Notes under the pieces: model-generated
What the model was told of the DNA's origin: nothing
Database searches by the model: none
What the model saw: the letters and a program-made list of their open reading frames with translations, nothing else
Shown here: one piece after another, positions 37,807 to 48,881 of the stretch
How positions within the stretch are numbered: position 1 is the first letter of the stretch
Layout: each line of letters starts with the position of its first letter
Made by a program: the position numbers and the translations under genes
Assembly (NCBI RefSeq): GCF_001704155.1
Contig: NZ_CP016294.1
Coordinates: forward strand, 3,779,501 to 3,843,500
From: Stenotrophomonas rhizophila
GTDB lineage: Bacteria > Pseudomonadota > Gammaproteobacteria > Xanthomonadales > Xanthomonadaceae
DNA length: 64,000 nucleotides
Direction of reading: 5' to 3'

Positions 37807-38715
37807 ATGACTGAGTGGTATTACGCAGACGGCCAGGACCGCCAGGGTCCGTTGCTGGTCGAAGACCTGCGCCAGCGCTTCCAGCGCGGTGAAATCAGCC
37901 TCACGACGCTGGTATGGCGCGAAGGCTACCCGCAGTGGAAGCCGGTGTCCGAAGCGGTCGAGGAACTGCAGCTGCAGAACCTGACCAGCGCCGCGAGCAA
38001 CCTGGGCAGCGGCTTCGACCTGCGCGGGGATTACACCGCCATCGACAACGGCACCGCACCGCTGCCCGGCACCGGCGGCGGCACCTATTCGCCGTATACG
38101 GCACCTGCCGCCACCGGCGGCTACGGCGCGGCCGTGGTGGGCGGTGGCGAGGTGGTCTACGCCGGCTTCTGGAAGCGATACGCGGCATACTTCCTGGACT
38201 CGATCGTGGTGGGCATCATCAACGTCCCGGTCAGCGTGGTGTTCAACCTGATCGGCGCGTCCAGCGGCAACGAAAGCCTGGCCCTGGCGATGAGCCTGGT
38301 GGCCATGCTGAGCGGTTTCGCCATCGGCATCGGCTACTACGCAGGCTTCCACGCCTCGCGCGGCGGCGCCACCCTGGGCAAGATGGCCGTGGGCATCAAG
38401 GTGGTGCGCAGCGACGGCGAGCGGATCACCTTCCTGCGCGGCGTGGGCCGCTACTTCGGTTTCATCCTGAGCAGCCTGACCCTTTTCATCGGCTTCATCA
38501 TGGCCGCCTTCACCGAGCGCAAGCAGGCACTGCACGACATGCTGTGCGACACCTTGGTGGTGGACAAGTGGGCCTTCACCGAGAACGCCGAGTTCCAGGA
38601 ACGAGGCCTGGGCACGGTCACCATCGTGATCCTGGTCATCAGCGGCATCCTGACGGTGGCCATGATCGGCCTGTTGATCCTCGGTTTCGGGGCCATTGCC
38701 GCGTCCATGTCCTGA
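37807..38715 (+). CDS. GYF-domain and RDD-family membrane protein
   Basis: This 302-residue protein has an N-terminal GYF_2 domain (WYYADGQDRQGPLLVEDLRQ; TLVWREGYPQWKPV), a Gly-rich linker, and an RDD domain with membrane helices (GFWKRYAAYFLDSIVVGIIN; ATLGKMAVGIKVVRSDGERI; KQALHDMLCDTLVV). An additional C-terminal helix (about 275-300) is present. The RDD domain has proposed ion- or solute-transport roles. The N-terminal domain is clearly paralogous to that of the preceding gene 37 bases upstream, so the two are probably co-expressed. Confidence 0.85.
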   Translation: MTEWYYADGQDRQGPLLVEDLRQRFQRGEISLTTLVWREGYPQWKPVSEAVEELQLQNLTSAASNLGSGFDLRGDYTAIDNGTAPLPGTGGGTYSPYTAPAATGGYGAAVVGGGEVVYAGFWKRYAAYFLDSIVVGIINVPVSVVFNLIGASSGNESLALAMSLVAMLSGFAIGIGYYAGFHASRGGATLGKMAVGIKVVRSDGERITFLRGVGRYFGFILSSLTLFIGFIMAAFTERKQALHDMLCDTLVVDKWAFTENAEFQERGLGTVTIVILVISGILTVAMIGLLILGFGAIAASMS

Positions 38716-38781
38716 CCGGCCCTCACACCCGGCCGCTTGACACAGGCGGCTCCGGCGTGATTCCTCTAGCAGGCGCAAAAC

Positions 38782-38812
38782 CTGAACGCCCGGCGCATAC
38801 CCGGGCGTTCAG
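38782..38812 (+). terminator. Hairpin after the GYF/RDD gene
   Basis: The 12-bp stem CTGAACGCCCGG/CCGGGCGTTCAG encloses a seven-base loop. It lies between the RDD gene and topA and lacks a long T tract. Confidence 0.55.
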
Positions 38813-38904
38813 CATATGGAATTCGACGGCTGCCCTTCACTAATGCGGCCATTTGCTCCACCCTAGCGCCCTCTCCCGGGCTGCTGCCCACAGAAATCAA
38901 CGAC

Positions 38905-41403
<2,499 letters not shown>

Positions 41404-41408
41404 CCCCG

Positions 41409-41433
41409 GTAGCGCCCGACCGTGGGTCGGGCG
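41409..41433 (+). repeat. SMAG element after topA
   Basis: GTAG (41409-41412) is followed by the perfect 9-bp stem CGCCCGACC/GGTCGGGCG with a GTG loop. It may act as topA's transcription end or RNA stabiliser. Confidence 0.82.
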
Positions 41434-41463
41434 ACAACACGGCGCACTGGAACGGTCGTCACC

Positions 41464-42024
41464 ATGAATGAACTCACCGTCGACTCTGCCTCTCCCGCGC
41501 TGCGCGCCGGCGGCGTGATCGCCTACCCCACCGAAGCGGTGTGGGGACTGGGCTGCGACCCGGCCAACGAAGCGGCCGTGCTGAAGCTGCTGCAACTCAA
41601 GCAGCGGCCGGTCGAGAAGGGCATGATCCTGGTCGCTGCCGACCTGGCCCAGCTGCAAGGCTGGGTGCGGATCGACGCGCTGCCTGCCGAGCGCAGGGAC
41701 GAGGTACTGGCCAGCTGGCCCGGCGCCAATACCTGGATCCTGCCCGCCGGGCCTCGCGCGCCACGATGGATCACAGGGGAACACACCGGCATTGCCGTGC
41801 GGGTCAGCGCCCACCCGCTGGTGGCGGCGTTGTGCCGCGCATGGGGCGGGCCGCTGGTGTCCACCAGCGCCAACCTGGCCGGCCAGCCGCCGGCGCGCAG
41901 CCGTGCGGGACTGGACCCGAACCTGCTGCGCGACCTGGACGGCTTGGTTGACGGCGCCACCGGTGGCTTGGACCAGCCCACCCCGATCCGCGACGCCCTC
42001 ACCGGCCACGTCCTGCGCACCTGA
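41464..42024 (+). CDS. tsaC: Threonylcarbamoyl-AMP synthase (Sua5/YrdC family)
   Basis: This 186-residue enzyme makes threonylcarbamoyl-AMP for the t6A37 modification of ANN-decoding tRNAs. The YrdC-fold signature GGVIAYPTEAVWGLGCD is followed by KQRPVEKGMILVAADLAQLQ and VSTSANLAGQPPA near the C-terminus. It is the short TsaC form without a Sua5 domain. The start at 41464 follows the SMAG element, and the shorter frame is favoured over 41422. Confidence 0.94.
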   Translation: MNELTVDSASPALRAGGVIAYPTEAVWGLGCDPANEAAVLKLLQLKQRPVEKGMILVAADLAQLQGWVRIDALPAERRDEVLASWPGANTWILPAGPRAPRWITGEHTGIAVRVSAHPLVAALCRAWGGPLVSTSANLAGQPPARSRAGLDPNLLRDLDGLVDGATGGLDQPTPIRDALTGHVLRT

Positions 42025-42074
42025 GCCGCATGGCGTTCTTTGCGCCTGCACAGGCAAGGCCGCACACTGCGGCC

Positions 42075-42887
42075 ATGCGCCCACACCCTGCCCTCCCGCT
42101 CTACCTGTTGCTGCTGTGCAGCGCCCCGCTGGCGGCGCAGGACAGCAGCGTGCGTGTCTACCGCTGCGTAGGCAGCAACGGGGCGGTATCGCTGCAGGAC
42201 GCCCCTTGCCGCGACGGCCGCCAGGAAGTGCGCGAGATGCAGCGCCCGCGCGATCCGGCGCCGCGCGTGGTGCGCAGCGACCGTGACCCCGCCACGCCGG
42301 CACCGGCAGCACCCGAGCGCGAGGTGCGCTATGTGCAGGTACAGCCGCCGCAGCCGATGTACGAATGCATCCGCGACGACGGCAGCCGGTATACCAGCGA
42401 AACCAGCGAGGGCAATCCGCGCTGGGTGCCGGTGTGGACCAGCGCCTGGATCCCAGGACGCCGGCCCGGTGGCATCCATCCCGGCCCTGGCCCTGGCCCT
42501 GGCCCGGGACCGGGGCCGGGACCACGCCCATTGCCCCCGATCGCCCCGATGGGCAGCGGCTCGGTCAGCTCCAGTGGCGGCTCGCTGACCGTTTCCGGCG
42601 GCGGCTCACGGGTTGGCGGCAGCCTCTCCGTCGGCAGCGGCAGTACCCAGTGGCACAGCGAAGGGTCGGCGTACCCGGGCACCTACCAGGACGTGGTGGT
42701 TCCGGCCGGCAACGTGCTGGTGCGCGACCAGTGCCACCCGTTGCCCGCCAGCGAAGTGTGTTCGATCCTGCGTGACCGCCGCTGGGAGCTGGTGCGGCGC
42801 TACAACAGCGCGCTGCAGGGCGAGCGCGATGCGATCAGCCGCGAGCAGCGTGGCGTGGATGCGCGCCTTGACCGGGATTGCCGGTAG
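42075..42887 (+). CDS. DUF4124-like exported protein with Gly-Pro repeat
   Basis: This 270-residue protein has a signal peptide (ALPLYLLLLCSAPLAA). The following VYRCVGSNGAVSLQDAPCRD is a DUF4124 domain. A second Cys-containing repeat begins MYECIRDDGSRYTSE. A seven-fold Gly-Pro dipeptide stretch (about residues 137-150) and a Ser/Gly-rich segment follow, then a C-terminal helical part. DUF4124 proteins are envelope proteins of unknown role. The next gene is a paralogue. Confidence 0.8.
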   Translation: MRPHPALPLYLLLLCSAPLAAQDSSVRVYRCVGSNGAVSLQDAPCRDGRQEVREMQRPRDPAPRVVRSDRDPATPAPAAPEREVRYVQVQPPQPMYECIRDDGSRYTSETSEGNPRWVPVWTSAWIPGRRPGGIHPGPGPGPGPGPGPGPRPLPPIAPMGSGSVSSSGGSLTVSGGGSRVGGSLSVGSGSTQWHSEGSAYPGTYQDVVVPAGNVLVRDQCHPLPASEVCSILRDRRWELVRRYNSALQGERDAISREQRGVDARLDRDCR

Positions 42888-42920
42888 GGCGCGGCAACCG
42901 GCGCGTTGTATCCTGCGCCG

Positions 42921-43640
42921 ATGAAACCGTATTGGCTCCTGTTGCTGCTGTGTGTGGCGTCGTCGGCGGTGGCCGATGAGCCGATCGTGTTCCGCTGCAC
43001 CGATGCGGACGACAACGTGACCGTGCAAGGCAAGCCCTGCCCGGCCGGCAGCCACCAGGTGATCCAGCGCATGAATGCCGCGCCATCGCGCGCGGAGGTG
43101 TCCGTGTCGACCCAGGCGACGCCCCCGCCGCCTGCCGCGCCGACGGTCCAGCCGTTGTCACCCGCACCGATGCCGCCGCAGGTACCCGGCAAGGCGCAGC
43201 CGATGGAGCGCATGATTTCAGAGGCGTACGAAGTGCCACGCGGCACCGCGATCCTGGACAGTGCCAACCTGCCCAAGCCCGGCGACGAGTTGCCCGGCGA
43301 CGGCCCGGCAAAACCGCCGCTGCCGGAGATCTACCAGTGCCAGGGCCAGGACGGCGGACGCTACCTGCACGAGCTTGAACCGGCACCGCCGACCTGCGTG
43401 CTGCTGTCGGTCACTGCGCTGGGCGGCAACACGCCGGTCAACGCCGCCAGCTGCGAAGTGGTCCGCGATACCTGCGAGCCGCTGGCTGAAGACCAGCGCT
43501 GCAATGCGTGGCAGCAGCGCTTCCGCGATGCGCGCGGGCGGGAACGCTTCGCCTCGCCCGGCACGGCAGCCGCCGCTGCCGCCGAGCGCGAGCGCCTGCA
43601 GGGCGTGCTGTCAGAAAGCAACTGCGCGGTACCCCGGTAG
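42921..43640 (+). CDS. DUF4124-like exported protein (paralogue)
   Basis: This 239-residue protein has a signal peptide (YWLLLLLCVASSAVA). DUF4124 motif FRCTDADDNVTVQGKPCPAG follows, then a Pro-rich linker and a second Cys region (EIYQCQGQDGGRYLHELEPA). A C-terminal Ala/Glu/Arg-rich helix ends with ESNCAVPR. The TAG stop at 43638-43640 is formed by the GTAG of a SMAG element. It shares architecture with the preceding gene, suggesting tandem duplication. Confidence 0.8.
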   Translation: MKPYWLLLLLCVASSAVADEPIVFRCTDADDNVTVQGKPCPAGSHQVIQRMNAAPSRAEVSVSTQATPPPPAAPTVQPLSPAPMPPQVPGKAQPMERMISEAYEVPRGTAILDSANLPKPGDELPGDGPAKPPLPEIYQCQGQDGGRYLHELEPAPPTCVLLSVTALGGNTPVNAASCEVVRDTCEPLAEDQRCNAWQQRFRDARGRERFASPGTAAAAAAERERLQGVLSESNCAVPR

Positions 43641-43661
43641 GTACCGACCGTTGGCCGGTAC
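43637..43661 (+). repeat. SMAG element overlapping a stop codon
   Basis: GTAG at 43637-43640 leads into the stem GTACCGACC/GGCCGGTAC (one mismatch, loop GTT). The TAG within GTAG is the stop codon of the upstream DUF4124 gene. Confidence 0.8.
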
Positions 43662-43664
43662 GCC

Positions 43665-44441
43665 TCAGAACCCGTAGCGCAGGAATCCGCCGTCCACGGC
43701 AATGCATTCGCCGGTGACATAGCTGGCCGCAGGCAGGCACAGGAACCCGACGGCGGCAGCTACTTCCTCAGGCTCGCCGATGCGCCGCATCGGGGTGCGG
43801 TCGATCACCTGTTCGTAGTAATCCGGGTCCGCCAGCGGGCCGGAGGTGCGGCGGGTGCGGATGTACCAGGGCGCCACCGCGTTGACCCGGATGCCGTCTT
43901 CGGCCCACTCCACCGCCAGGTTGCGCGTCATCTGGTGCATCGCCGCCTTGGTCATCCCGTACACCGCGCCACTGCGCACATGGGTGAGCCCAGAGACACT
44001 GCCGACGTTGACGATGGCCGAGGCGGCGTGGCGGGCCAGCAACGGGTGCGCATAACGCGACAGTTCGAACGCCGAGAACAGGTTCGTCTCGAAGATGCCG
44101 CGCCACTCGTCTTCGGTGTACTCGGTGGCCGGCTTGGTGATGTTGCCGCCGGCATTGTTGATCAGCAGGTGCAGCCCATCGCTGTGGTCTTCCACCCAGT
44201 CCAGGATCTCGCGACGATCCTCGTCGTCGGAAACGTCGGCGGACAGCCCATGGATCTCACGATCCGGATAGGCATCGGCCAGCTCATCGCGGGCCATTTC
44301 CAATGCGTCCGCGTCGCGCCCCACGATCAGCAGGTCGGCGCCGAATCCCAGCAGCTCGCGCGCGATCGCCAGTCCGATACCGGCACTGGCACCGGTGATC
44401 AATGCGGTCTGTCCGTCCAGTCGCCAACGATGCGCACTCAC
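43665..44441 (-). CDS. SDR-family oxidoreductase (tropinone-reductase-like)
   Basis: This 258-residue classical SDR has TGASAGIGLAIAREL near the N-terminus, NNAGG in the middle, catalytic Ser in GSVSG, and Tyr-x3-Lys in YGMTKAAMHQ. It ends with GECIAVDGGFLRYGF. The start is GTG 44441, chosen because AGGAG is seven bases upstream. The substrate is unknown; many plant-type tropinone reductase-like SDRs are general ketone reductases. It is convergent with the DUF4124 pair. Confidence 0.9.
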   Translation of the reverse strand: MSAHRWRLDGQTALITGASAGIGLAIARELLGFGADLLIVGRDADALEMARDELADAYPDREIHGLSADVSDDEDRREILDWVEDHSDGLHLLINNAGGNITKPATEYTEDEWRGIFETNLFSAFELSRYAHPLLARHAASAIVNVGSVSGLTHVRSGAVYGMTKAAMHQMTRNLAVEWAEDGIRVNAVAPWYIRTRRTSGPLADPDYYEQVIDRTPMRRIGEPEEVAAAVGFLCLPAASYVTGECIAVDGGFLRYGF

Positions 44442-44563
44442 CTGCTTCTCCTGCCTTAGGGCACTGCAGGATAGCCCGCATGCCGGTGCGGCGCACCCCA
44501 TCACACACGGGCCGGCAAAGCGGTGCGAAACTGCGCGTCCCTGGGTTCGCCTGCGAGGTTGCC

Positions 44564-44779
44564 ATGTTGATCCGTATCGCCCTGCCGCTGGCTGCCCTGC
44601 TCGCCTTGAGCGGCTGCAGCCGCCCGGTGCCACCGGACCCTGACAAGCGTCCGGAGCCCCAGGCCACCGCATTGCGCGACGCCATGCAGCAACCGCTGGA
44701 CAAGGCCAAGGCCGCGCGCGAAACGCTGGAAAAAGCACCGGACACCAGCGCCGCCGACGAGGTCGAAGCGGGCCGGTAA
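44564..44779 (+). CDS. Small lipoprotein
   Basis: This 71-residue protein has a clear lipobox (LLALSGC, Cys18). A Pro-rich linker and a short helical, Ala/Lys-rich segment follow. A strong intrinsic terminator sits 12 bases after the stop, supporting it as a discrete gene. Function unknown. Confidence 0.72.
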   Translation: MLIRIALPLAALLALSGCSRPVPPDPDKRPEPQATALRDAMQQPLDKAKAARETLEKAPDTSAADEVEAGR

Positions 44780-44784
44780 AGAAT

Positions 44785-44815
44785 AAAAAAACCCGGCCTT
44801 GGCCGGGTTTTTTTG
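44785..44815 (+). terminator. Strong intrinsic terminator
   Basis: ACCCGGCC (44791-44798) and GGCCGGGT (44801-44808) form an 8-bp stem with a TT loop. A7 flanks one side and T8 the other, so it may work in both directions. Confidence 0.92.
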
Positions 44816-44821
44816 AAGGGC

Positions 44822-44888
44822 GTCACCACCAACGGTGGTGACCTACCAGGACAATCGCATCGGGTAGATCACGACCGTTGGTCGTGAT
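44822..44888. repeat. Head-to-head pair of SMAG elements
   Basis: The left element is inverted: stem GTCACCACC/GGTGGTGAC (44822-44842, loop AAC) followed by CTAC. The right element is direct: GTAG at 44864-44867 and stem ATCACGACC/GGTCGTGAT (44868-44888, loop GTT). Such inverted pairs are the dimeric arrangement typical of REP families. Confidence 0.85.
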
Positions 44889-44894
44889 CCGCCG

Positions 44895-46799
44895 TCAGAA
44901 ACCGCAGAAGCAGTACGCCAGCGCCTTGACCGGGGCGCTGCCGCGCGGGTCGCGGGCGGCGTCTTCGACGAAGCGCAGCTGGGTGTCCACTTCCGGCATC
45001 GACCGGGCCAGCATCATCCGCGCCACGCCCGATTCGCCCAGCATCCAGGCACCGGCATGGCTGCCGGCGAAGCCGCTGAGGAACTGCGCGAACGGAGTGG
45101 CAGGCTTCTCGATGTAGCGCACGCGCACCTTGTCCGGGCCGCCCAGCTTGGCGCGGTTGGAGGCGTCGGCAATGGCCGCCTTGAGGCCGCCGAAGGCATC
45201 GACCAGGCCGCGTTCCTTGGCCTGCGCACCGCTCCACACGCGACCGCGGGCGACTTCGTCCACCGCTTCCACCGGCTTGCTGCGTGCATCGGCCACCTTG
45301 CCGGTGAAATCGGCGTAGCCCTTGTTGATCACCGACTGGATCACCTGGCCCACGGCCGGATCCATCGGGCGGGTGATGTCGAACGCACCGGCGAAGCGGG
45401 TGGTGCCCACGCCGTCGGTGTGCACGCCGATCTTGTCCAGCGAACGCGACAGGTTGGGGATCATGCCGAAGATGCCGATCGAACCGGTGATCGTCGACGG
45501 ATCGGCGTAAATGCGGTCGGCATTCATGCTGATCCAGTAGCCGCCCGATGCCGCCAGGTCGCCCATCGATACCACCACCGGCTTGCCGGCCGCCTTCAGC
45601 GCCACCACCTCACGGCGGATCTGCTCCGAGGCGAACACTTCACCGCCGGGCGAATCCACGCGAAGCACCACGGCCTTCACGTTGTCGTCGTCGCGCGCTT
45701 CGCGCAACAGCGCCGAGGTCGACTCACCGCCCACGCGGCCGGCCGGCAGGTCGCCACCGGCGATCTCGCCGGACGCCACCACCACCGCCACCTGCGGTCG
45801 CGAATCCACCGGCGAACGACGGGTGTCGATCTGGGTCAGGTATTCGTCAAGGTTGATGCTGCGGAAGCCACCGTCGGCGTCTTCATCGGCCACGCCACGA
45901 TCGGCCAGCAGGTCTTCGACTTCCTCGCGGGTCTTCAGGCCGTCCACCAGCTTCTGCTGCAGGGCGAACTTGGCCAGGTCGCCACCGGCAGCAGCGATGC
46001 CTTCGGGCATGGTGTCGATGCCGGCGGCCAGCTGCGCGGCGTCCAGCTTGCGCGCCGTGGCGATGTCGGCCAGGTAGCGCTGCCACACGTCGTTCATCCA
46101 GAACAGGTCGGCTTCCTTGGCCTGCGGCGACGCCGCGTCCAGCACGTACGGTTCGGCGGCGGACTTGTATTCGCCCACCTTGAACAGGTGCACGTCCACG
46201 CCCAGCTTGTCCTGCAGGCCGGTGCGGAAGTACTGGCGGTAACGACCGAGGCCTTCCAGCACCACCCCGCCCATCGGGTCGAGGTAGATCTCCTTGGCCT
46301 GCGCGGCCAGCAGGTACTGCCACTGGCTCATGTTGTCGCTGTAGGCCACGATGTCCTTGCCCGACGCGCGCAGTTCCTGCAGCGACGCGGCTACTTCACG
46401 CATCGAGGCAAAACCGCTCGGCTGCAGCTTGTCCAGCTGCAGGACCACGCGTTCGATCTTCTTGTCCTCGCGCGCCGCATCCAGCGCGCGCACCAGGTCG
46501 CGCAGCTGCACTTCCTCGGCGCTGTTGTCGCCAATGGCCTTTGCGAGCGCACGGCTGACCGGATCCGCACTGAACTGTTCGACCAGGCGGCCTTCCGGCG
46601 CGATCACCAGCGTGGTGCGGTCCTGCAGGGTGCGGCCGCTGCTGGCGCCCTTGCCCATCGCGAAGACGAACAGGACCAGGATCAGCAGCAACAGGCCGAA
46701 GAACAGCAGGTTGAGGATCAGCCTGCGGGTAAAGTTCATCACATCCCACAGCCCGATGAAGAAGCTGGCGACGGGATTGCGACGCACGGGTTGGTTCAT
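44895..46799 (-). CDS. sppA: Signal peptide peptidase SppA (long, 67K type)
   Basis: This 634-residue inner-membrane serine protease clears released signal peptides. One N-terminal membrane helix (about residues 30-48) is followed by two S49-type domains. The general base Lys212 lies in KVGEYKSAAEP and the nucleophile Ser418 in GDLAASGGYWIS, matching the split Lys/Ser dyad of the E. coli enzyme. Length is normal. It stands alone between SMAG elements and the MATE gene. Confidence 0.94.
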   Translation of the reverse strand: MNQPVRRNPVASFFIGLWDVMNFTRRLILNLLFFGLLLLILVLFVFAMGKGASSGRTLQDRTTLVIAPEGRLVEQFSADPVSRALAKAIGDNSAEEVQLRDLVRALDAAREDKKIERVVLQLDKLQPSGFASMREVAASLQELRASGKDIVAYSDNMSQWQYLLAAQAKEIYLDPMGGVVLEGLGRYRQYFRTGLQDKLGVDVHLFKVGEYKSAAEPYVLDAASPQAKEADLFWMNDVWQRYLADIATARKLDAAQLAAGIDTMPEGIAAAGGDLAKFALQQKLVDGLKTREEVEDLLADRGVADEDADGGFRSINLDEYLTQIDTRRSPVDSRPQVAVVVASGEIAGGDLPAGRVGGESTSALLREARDDDNVKAVVLRVDSPGGEVFASEQIRREVVALKAAGKPVVVSMGDLAASGGYWISMNADRIYADPSTITGSIGIFGMIPNLSRSLDKIGVHTDGVGTTRFAGAFDITRPMDPAVGQVIQSVINKGYADFTGKVADARSKPVEAVDEVARGRVWSGAQAKERGLVDAFGGLKAAIADASNRAKLGGPDKVRVRYIEKPATPFAQFLSGFAGSHAGAWMLGESGVARMMLARSMPEVDTQLRFVEDAARDPRGSAPVKALAYCFCGF

Positions 46800-46884
46800 G
46801 GGGAAAACTCCAGTTGGCTTCTTGCCGTGGTACCAGCATAGCCCGTGCCGGACAGCCCGGCATCGGACACAAGTAAGGGGGCCA

Positions 46885-48255
46885 TCAGGCCGTCAGGTTC
46901 AGGTCATTGCCGACACGAAGGCTGCTCACGCGCAGCCGCCAGCCCATCAGGATCGCCGCTGCGGTCAGCCCCAGGATCAGGCCCAGCCACATGCCCTGCG
47001 GACCCATGCCCAGGCCCAGGCCGAGCCCGGCGCCGAGCGGCATGCCCAGCCCCCAGTAGGAGAACATGGCGATGAACATCGGCACGCGGGTGTCCTTCAG
47101 GCCGCGCAGCGCGCCGGCTGACAGCACCTGGATGCCATCCGGGAACTGGAACGCGGCCGCATACAGCAGCAGGGTGGAGGCCAGCGCGGCCACGCCCATG
47201 TCGGCGGTATACACCCCGACGATGGCGTCGTGCCCGAACAGCAGCACCAGCGCCGACAGCGTCTGCGTGCCCAGGATGATCAGCAGGCCGGCGATGGCAG
47301 CGCGCCGCACGCCCAGCCCGTTGCCACTGCCTACCGCATGGCCCACGCGCACGGTGGTGGCTTCGGCCACGCCCATCGGGATCATGAAGCACAGCTGGGC
47401 CACGTTGATGGCGATCTGGTGCGAGGCCGCCTCGGTGGCGCCCAGGCGACCGATCAGCAGGGCGGTAACGATGAACAACCCGCCCTCCATCAGCACCGTG
47501 ATGCCGATCGGCAGACCGGTACGCAGCAGGTCCCAGATCGCCGCCCAGCGCGGCAGCTCCAGGTGCGAAAACAGTTCCAGGTGGGCAAAGCGCTTGGTCT
47601 TCCACAGGTAGCCGGCAAAGCACAGCGCCTGGATCCACATCATGGTGGCCGAGGCGATGCCCAGGCCTTCGGCGCCCATTTCCGGGAAACCCAGCTTGCC
47701 GTAACACAGCACGTAACCCAGCGGCGCCAGCACCAGCAGGCCGCCGAAGCCGAGCAGCATGGTCGGGAGCGTCCAGTGCATACCTTCGCTGAGGTAACGC
47801 ATGCAGAAGTACAGGGTCAGCGCCGGGCCACCCCATCGCACCGCATGCAGGAACGCGGTCGCGCCCGGCACGATGTCCGGGGCGATGCCGAACGCGGGCA
47901 GCGACGGCGGCACCACCGTGAGGAAGGTGAACATGATCAGGCCCAGGCCCAGCGCCAGCCACAGCGCCTGGCGGAACAGCGGGCCGATCTCCCGCTCGCG
48001 GCCGGCGCCATGCAGCTGCGACACCGAGGCGGTGAGTGAGATCAACGTGCCGATCGGGATCAGCATCGGCAGCCACAGCAGCGCCGTGCCGATGGTGACC
48101 GCCGCCAGCGTCTGGGTACCGTGGTGCCCGGCGATGACGTTGTCGACGAAGGAAATCAGGCCAGTGGAGATGTGGCCAAGGACCAGCGGCAGCGCAAGCA
48201 GGCCGGTGGCGCGCACTTCCCGGGAGAGGCGCGGCGTTGCGGTAACGGTAGACAT
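46885..48255 (-). CDS. MATE-family multidrug exporter (NorM-like)
   Basis: This 456-residue integral membrane protein has about 12 helices arranged as two repeats, typical of cation-coupled multidrug exporters. Recognisable segments are GLISFVDNVIAGHHGTQTLA in the first helix region and PIGITVLMEGGLFIVTALLI in helix 7. Asp in the first helix (SFVDN) matches the coupling site of NorM-type proteins. Substrate range is unknown; no regulator is adjacent. Confidence 0.92.
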   Translation of the reverse strand: MSTVTATPRLSREVRATGLLALPLVLGHISTGLISFVDNVIAGHHGTQTLAAVTIGTALLWLPMLIPIGTLISLTASVSQLHGAGREREIGPLFRQALWLALGLGLIMFTFLTVVPPSLPAFGIAPDIVPGATAFLHAVRWGGPALTLYFCMRYLSEGMHWTLPTMLLGFGGLLVLAPLGYVLCYGKLGFPEMGAEGLGIASATMMWIQALCFAGYLWKTKRFAHLELFSHLELPRWAAIWDLLRTGLPIGITVLMEGGLFIVTALLIGRLGATEAASHQIAINVAQLCFMIPMGVAEATTVRVGHAVGSGNGLGVRRAAIAGLLIILGTQTLSALVLLFGHDAIVGVYTADMGVAALASTLLLYAAAFQFPDGIQVLSAGALRGLKDTRVPMFIAMFSYWGLGMPLGAGLGLGLGMGPQGMWLGLILGLTAAAILMGWRLRVSSLRVGNDLNLTA

Positions 48256-48326
48256 GGGATCACAGACGGCAACTACGGCAGCGCGCGGAGGGCACAGGCA
48301 CCGGGTTGCGGCCGGTCATCTTACGC

Positions 48327-48881
48327 TCAACGCACCAGGTTTTCCTTTAACCACGCATCGCGCGCGGCCGGCGCCAGCCCCAGGAACTGGTCGCGCACCT
48401 GGTCGCGCTCCTGCGGCGGCGTGCGCTGGGCGATCAGCGTGAGCTGGGCCAGCTGGCCCTCGTTGAGCTGGCGCAGCGCGGCCAGGGCGGGTTCGCGCTG
48501 GTCAGCGGGCAGGTAGCCGAACAGACCCTGCAGCTTGGGGAAATGCTGGCCCAGCTGCGGGCCCAGCAGCCAGCCGTCGCGGAACCGCTGGTCCTGTTCG
48601 TCGAAGCGGGCCCGCAGCGCCTGCTGCTGTGCAGCGGGCATCGCGGCAATACGGCCGGCGGCCTCGCGGATACGGGCACGTTCGGATGCAGGCAATGCCT
48701 GCCATTGCGCATAGCGGCTGCGCAGTTCACGCAGCTGGGCCGGGTCCAGCGCGGCGGGGGTGGCGGGAATGGCGGGTGTGGTAACCGGCACAGGCGTGGC
48801 CGATGGCAGGGGCAGCGGCTGTGGCGCGGCATGCGCACCGGTCGCCAGGCCCATGGCGAGCAGCAGGATCGATTTATTCAT
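48327..48881 (-). CDS. DUF3106 exported protein
   Basis: This 184-residue protein has a signal peptide (MNKSILLLAMGLATGAHAA) and a Pro-rich linker. It then has the DUF3106 pattern of Arg/Trp/Gln-rich helices (YAQWQALPASERARIREAAG and FRDGWLLGPQLGQHFPKLQG). Its start lies inside the end of the sigma-like gene (8-base overlap), so they are coupled. Function unknown. Confidence 0.82.
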   Translation of the reverse strand: MNKSILLLAMGLATGAHAAPQPLPLPSATPVPVTTPAIPATPAALDPAQLRELRSRYAQWQALPASERARIREAAGRIAAMPAAQQQALRARFDEQDQRFRDGWLLGPQLGQHFPKLQGLFGYLPADQREPALAALRQLNEGQLAQLTLIAQRTPPQERDQVRDQFLGLAPAARDAWLKENLVR

